Part shown: positions 41,535 through 44,974 of the stretch, one piece after another | Numbering within the stretch: the first letter of the stretch is position 1 | Layout: each line of letters begins with the position of its first letter | Program-made: the position numbers and the translations under genes | Assembly: GCA_913055845.1 (NCBI GenBank) | Contig: CAJXKO010000012.1 | Coordinates: 1 to 44,974, forward strand | Source: an uncultured Bacteroidota bacterium | GTDB taxonomy: Bacteria; Bacteroidota; Rhodothermia; Rhodothermales; Salinibacteraceae | Direction of reading: 5' to 3' | Length of the DNA stretch: 44,974 nt | Notes under the pieces: model-generated | The model's input: the letters and a program-made list of their open reading frames with translations, nothing else | Databases searched by the model: none | Told to the model about the DNA's origin: nothing

Positions 41535-42341
41535 ATGCTTCGACTTCAATCCTTGGTATCCCCCGTTCTTGTCCTTCTTGCTTCCACCTTCCTGCTCGCT
41601 GGGTGTGGGGGGGGAGGCGGCGGCGAGACCGATGGGAACGTGCAAATCCAGGTGGTCGACCGTTCGCCTGCCATCGAGGGGGCGTCCGCCCGAATTGTGA
41701 CCCCCACCGACAGTGCAGTCGTCGATAGCCAGGGTGTGGACGTAACGGTTGAGGCCGATAGTTTCGAGACGGGCATCCAAACCGAGACGGAGCGGGCCGG
41801 TGAGATTGCAAACTCGGGCAATGGGCAGCACTTCCACGTTATTCTAGATAACCAGCCGTACTTGGCCAATTACGAGGCGGGCACGCCGTTCGATCTCGGA
41901 GATCTGGAGCCGGGGGCGCACACCGTCGTTGCCTTCCCAAGTCGCTCCTACCACGAGAGCGTTAAGGGGCCGGAGGCCTATGATCTGGTCAACTTCTACG
42001 TGCAGGAAGAGTCCGGTTCGTTCATGCTCGGCCCCCGCGAGCCCGCCATCATTTACAGTCGTCCCAAAGGCCGGTATCGCCGTGCCGACGCGGAGCGGAT
42101 CATGCTCGACTTCTATCTGCACAACGTGGAGCTGAGTGAGGATGGCTACAAGGCCCGCTACACCATCTCCGACGACGAGGGAACCGAGGTAGCCTCGATT
42201 ACACTTACAGAGTGGACCCCCGCCTTCGTAACCGGCCTCGACGGCACCTATGAGGTAAATCTGCAGCTCATCGGCAGCGACGGAAATGTAGTGCCGGGGG
42301 CCTTCAACGACACGACACGGAAAATCCGAGTTCGGCCCTAG
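41535..42341 (+). CDS. Secreted lipoprotein of unknown function (DUF4399-like region)
   Basis: This 268-residue protein has a lipoprotein signal with LAGC (Cys24) followed by a Gly-rich linker. A beta-sandwich-like region has ARIVTPTDSAVVDSQGVDVTVEAD, then HFHVILDNQPYLANYEAG and LEPGAHTVVAFPSRSYHES, which resemble DUF4399-type ligand-binding modules. A second strand-rich half (about 150-268) covers LDFYLHNVELSEDGYKARY and TYEVNLQLIGSDG. No catalytic motif is seen. The start at ATG 41535 directly precedes the signal. It is periplasmic or outer-membrane anchored; the role is unknown. Confidence 0.75.
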   Translation: MLRLQSLVSPVLVLLASTFLLAGCGGGGGGETDGNVQIQVVDRSPAIEGASARIVTPTDSAVVDSQGVDVTVEADSFETGIQTETERAGEIANSGNGQHFHVILDNQPYLANYEAGTPFDLGDLEPGAHTVVAFPSRSYHESVKGPEAYDLVNFYVQEESGSFMLGPREPAIIYSRPKGRYRRADAERIMLDFYLHNVELSEDGYKARYTISDDEGTEVASITLTEWTPAFVTGLDGTYEVNLQLIGSDGNVVPGAFNDTTRKIRVRP

Positions 42342-42520
42342 AGCCTCTCACAGCACCGGTCCCTCGGCTTCGGGGTTTGATGCAGAACCCATCCGACCGT
42401 GGAGGGGGCCTCCATTCAATCGGATGGGTATCCAATCAAATTTGGGGCGACCACAGAATTTCCCTGTGGGCTCTCCGTGGTGGTTGGGCGTCCTCAGTCG
42501 ACATATAACGGCACTCAAGT

Positions 42521-44212
42521 ATGTCTCTACTCCAGTCCTCTTGGCAGCGGGCGCTTCTCCACGCATTCGGGGGAAGCGCCCTGCTTTTGGTCCCCCTCTT
42601 GTGGGGCGGGCTGGCCGCCGCGCAGCCCGCCCCCGGCCCCGCGGCGAAGCCGCAGCCCGGCATTGACGTGCAGGAGTACGACTTTGCTCTCGCCTTGTCG
42701 GACACGACGGACCGGATTGAGGGTACGGCCACGGTGCGCCTCCGCGTGACGACCGACACCCTTACGGCCGTGCGGCTCGACCTCATTGGGCGCGATGGGT
42801 CGCATGGGGCGGCGCCTGTCTCGCAGACGGGCATGCGGGTTGCGTCGGTAACGAGCGAGGGACAGGAAGTGTCGTACCGCCACGCCGACGATATTCTTCG
42901 GATTGTGCCGCCTACGGGCCTTACCGCGGGACAGTCACACACCTTTCGCATCGAGTATGCTGGCGTGCCCGCCGACGGACTCATCATTGGGACCAACCAA
43001 CACGGCGACCGCACCTTTTTTGGCGACAACTGGCCCAACCGGGCCCGTCACTGGCTGCCTGTGGTAGACCACCTCTCCGACAAGGCGACGGTTTCCTTTC
43101 GCGTGACGGCGCCGGCGCAGTACAAAGTAGTGGGCAACGGAGCGTTGGTGCAGGACTCCACGAGCCAAGGATTGCGCTACACCCACTGGCACTCCGACGT
43201 GCCCCTCCCACCGAAGGTGATGGTCATCGGTGTGTCCGACTTTGCGGTTGATACGGCCGGCACCGTGGACGGAGTGCCCGTCCAGAGTTGGGTATACCCC
43301 GAGAATCGTCGCGTGGGATTTCGGGACCTGGGACAGGCGCCCCCTATCCTGCGCTTTTTTGAGGAAAATTTGGGGCCGTACCCTTACGAAAAGCTCGCCA
43401 ACGTGCAGTCGACCACCCGCTATGGCGGTATGGAAAACGCCGCCGCCATCTTCTACAGCGAACAGGCCGTGGCTGATGGAGAGGACAGCACGCCCCTGCT
43501 CGCCCACGAAATCGCGCACCAGTGGTACGGAAACACGGTCACCGAGGCCGATTGGCCCCACCTCTGGCTTAGCGAGGGGGTCGCGACGTACCTGACGGGG
43601 CTCTACCTGGAGCATGCCCGCGGCGATGCAGCCCTCCGGCGCTACATGGAAACCGCGCGTGAGCAGGTCGCGCAGTTCCACGCTCAGAACCCGCACACAC
43701 CGCTCGTCGACACTACGTTTAGCGATCCGAACGAACTCCTCAATACCAATCCCTACCAGAAGGGTGCCTGGGTGCTACACATGCTGCGACAGCAGGTGGG
43801 GACCGGGACGTTTTGGGAGGGCCTGCGTGCCTACTATGACCGCTACCGAAATGGCAACGCCAGCACGCGCGACTTCCGGGCTGTGATGGAAGACGTGTCG
43901 GGGGAGGACCTGAAGGCCTTCTTCGCACAGTGGACACGTCGCCCCGGTCATCCGGTTATTGAGGGCACGTGGCGCCACGACGCAGCGGCGGGCGAGTGTG
44001 TGGTATCACTGCGGCAGACCCAGGAGGAGGCGCCCTTTCGGGGTCCAGTTGAGATTGCGATCGATGACGCGTCGGGTACGACCACCAGGATGATCTCCAT
44101 GGAGGGGCGTCGTACACAAGCCCGTGTGCCCTGTCCCCAGGCCCCTTCAGCCGTCACGCTGGATCCCAACACCCGGCTCCTGGCCGAGTGGTCAATGCGG
44201 CGGGCAGAATGA
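42521..44212 (+). CDS. Secreted M1 family metallopeptidase
   Basis: This 563-residue protein has a signal peptide ending near AAAQPAPG (about residue 37). It carries the exopeptidase motif GGMENA (about 301-306), the zinc site HEIAH (329-333) with catalytic Glu330, and the third ligand Glu352 in LWLSEGVATY, the normal 18-residue spacing. A Tyr in the downstream NPYQKGAWVLHML block fits the family. M1 enzymes cut N-terminal residues from peptides. At this length it lacks the large C-terminal helical domain of full aminopeptidase N and ends in a beta-type domain (RPGHPVIEGTW). Its location is probably periplasmic. Confidence 0.93.
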   Translation: MSLLQSSWQRALLHAFGGSALLLVPLLWGGLAAAQPAPGPAAKPQPGIDVQEYDFALALSDTTDRIEGTATVRLRVTTDTLTAVRLDLIGRDGSHGAAPVSQTGMRVASVTSEGQEVSYRHADDILRIVPPTGLTAGQSHTFRIEYAGVPADGLIIGTNQHGDRTFFGDNWPNRARHWLPVVDHLSDKATVSFRVTAPAQYKVVGNGALVQDSTSQGLRYTHWHSDVPLPPKVMVIGVSDFAVDTAGTVDGVPVQSWVYPENRRVGFRDLGQAPPILRFFEENLGPYPYEKLANVQSTTRYGGMENAAAIFYSEQAVADGEDSTPLLAHEIAHQWYGNTVTEADWPHLWLSEGVATYLTGLYLEHARGDAALRRYMETAREQVAQFHAQNPHTPLVDTTFSDPNELLNTNPYQKGAWVLHMLRQQVGTGTFWEGLRAYYDRYRNGNASTRDFRAVMEDVSGEDLKAFFAQWTRRPGHPVIEGTWRHDAAAGECVVSLRQTQEEAPFRGPVEIAIDDASGTTTRMISMEGRRTQARVPCPQAPSAVTLDPNTRLLAEWSMRRAE

Positions 44213-44258
44213 CAAGGGGCCTGGGATCGAAAAATCTACCCCCACCGTCCACTTTGTA

Positions 44259-44753
44259 ATGCCTCGCCTTCCTGTTTGCCTCGCCCTCGCGTTTCTTCTC
44301 GCCGCACCCGCTGGCGCCCAGCCCGACTCGTCCGACGCGGCGCCCGAAGCGGGAGTCCGAGCCACCATCGACGCCCTGTTCGACGGCATGCGGGCGGGCG
44401 ACAGCACTGCGGTGCGGGCGGTCTTTCACGAGGATGCGCGCCTGCATACGGCCTCGGGCCCAGGCGAGACATCGGCCGTGCAGGCCACCCCGATCGATGC
44501 ATTCGTAGAGGCGGTGGGACGCCCCCACGAGAAAGTGTGGGACGAGCGGATTTGGAACGTTGAGATTCGGGTAGACGGCCCGCTGGCGAGCGCCTGGGTG
44601 CCGTACGTGTTTTATCGGGGCGATGAGTGGTCGCACTGTGGGGTGAATGCCCTTCAACTCATCCGGCGTGCCGACGGCTGGCGGATTTTGCAGATCACGG
44701 ACACGCGCCATCAGGAATGCAGTGTCCCGCCGGCCGTGCAGAAGTCGAGGTAG
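44259..44753 (+). CDS. Secreted NTF2-like (SnoaL/DUF4440-type) protein
   Basis: This 164-residue protein has a signal peptide ending AGAQ (about residue 21). A cone-shaped NTF2-like domain follows: helix VRATIDALFDGMRAGDSTAVRAVFHEDARLH, then strands WNVEIRVDGPLASAWVPYVF and HCGVNALQLIRRADGWRILQITDTRH. Such domains bind small ligands or act as enzymes; no function can be assigned from sequence. I chose ATG 44259 because it directly precedes the signal peptide. It follows the M1 peptidase by 46 bases on the same strand and could be co-transcribed. Confidence 0.83.
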   Translation: MPRLPVCLALAFLLAAPAGAQPDSSDAAPEAGVRATIDALFDGMRAGDSTAVRAVFHEDARLHTASGPGETSAVQATPIDAFVEAVGRPHEKVWDERIWNVEIRVDGPLASAWVPYVFYRGDEWSHCGVNALQLIRRADGWRILQITDTRHQECSVPPAVQKSR

Positions 44754-44848
44754 GAACCCTCGGGGGAACGGCGTAACACTGGGACGGGGCATAACGTGAT
44801 GGATCCAAAGCGCTCGGCTCTGTTTCCTGCTCCAATTGCACGATTCCC

Positions 44849-44974
44849 ATGTCTGCTCGTCCCATCTTCTACACCATACTCCTTGTCGCCCTCATCACCC
44901 TGCCCCGCCTTGCTACAGCGCAGGAGGTCACCCGCGAATCCCGGTCGGTCGCCTCCTTTACGGCGGTCGAGTTC
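44849..44974 (+). CDS. Secreted protein start, probable GIN-domain (DUF2807) protein, cut by window edge
   Basis: Only the first 42 codons are present. They encode a signal peptide (MSARPIFYTILLVALI...ATAQ) followed by RESRSVASFTAVEF, which matches the usual opening of the GIN/DUF2807 beta-helix domain found in many secreted Bacteroidota proteins. The rest lies beyond the window, so the call rests on a short match. It follows the NTF2-like gene on the same strand after 95 bases. Confidence 0.6.
   Translation, partial: MSARPIFYTILLVALITLPRLATAQEVTRESRSVASFTAVEF

Overview
The window looks like ordinary chromosome from a high-GC, probably halophilic member of the Bacteroidota, most likely Salinibacter or a close relative in the Rhodothermia. 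Three things point there. The tmRNA encodes a proteolysis tag reading ADDYSYAMAA, which I recall (unchecked) as the Salinibacter ruber tag. Bacteroidota-type families are present (DUF3098, DUF1343/NamZ, GIN-domain protein). Many proteins are rich in Asp and Glu. I see no insertion sequence, integrase, prophage, plasmid function or CRISPR array.

Left part (1-9.6 kb): tRNA-His and tRNA-Glu with a terminator; a convergent tRNA-queuosine mannosyltransferase homologue; a small unknown gene; a ComF-type phosphoribosyltransferase; msrA; and ndk. A cell-envelope group follows: NamZ exo-muramidase lipoprotein, a DUF3098 membrane protein, PBP4-type carboxypeptidase and MreD. Then come the lysine/diaminopimelate genes dapB-dapA and tRNA-Ala. 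The envelope genes and dapAB share peptidoglycan as a theme.

Middle part (9.8-23.8 kb): an unknown soluble protein, an unknown membrane protein, tmRNA (minus strand), mazG and an orphan type III polyketide synthase. Next is a co-directional metal-export block: OmpR-type response regulator, sensor kinase, TolC-type outer-membrane channel, lipoprotein adaptor, HME-RND pump, a PII-like protein of the pump-associated (PII-NG) kind, and a four-helix membrane protein. The two-component system probably controls the pump.

Right part (23.9-45 kb): three consecutive secreted amidohydrolase-fold proteins, of which only the middle one keeps the canonical metal-binding HxH; a tandem-AAA ATPase with a degenerate first module; a sucrase/ferredoxin-like protein; and class I fructose-bisphosphate aldolase. 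A gatB - thioredoxin-fold lipoprotein - methyltransferase - tpiA run follows on the minus strand, then a small possible membrane protein and idi. The end holds a 2Fe-2S ferredoxin, an FmdB-like protein, tRNA-Asp, a ZIP-like transporter with altered metal-ligand motifs, a secreted lipoprotein, a secreted M1 peptidase, an NTF2-like secreted protein and the start of a probable GIN-domain protein cut by the window edge.

No single locus is clearly a new defence or mobile system. The most unusual signals are the amidohydrolase trio with two apparently metal-ligand-deficient members, the PII-like gene tied to a pump with a mixed metal-specificity signature, the ZIP protein with both signature glutamates replaced, and the queuosine glycosyltransferase homologue beside a queuosine-type tRNA.
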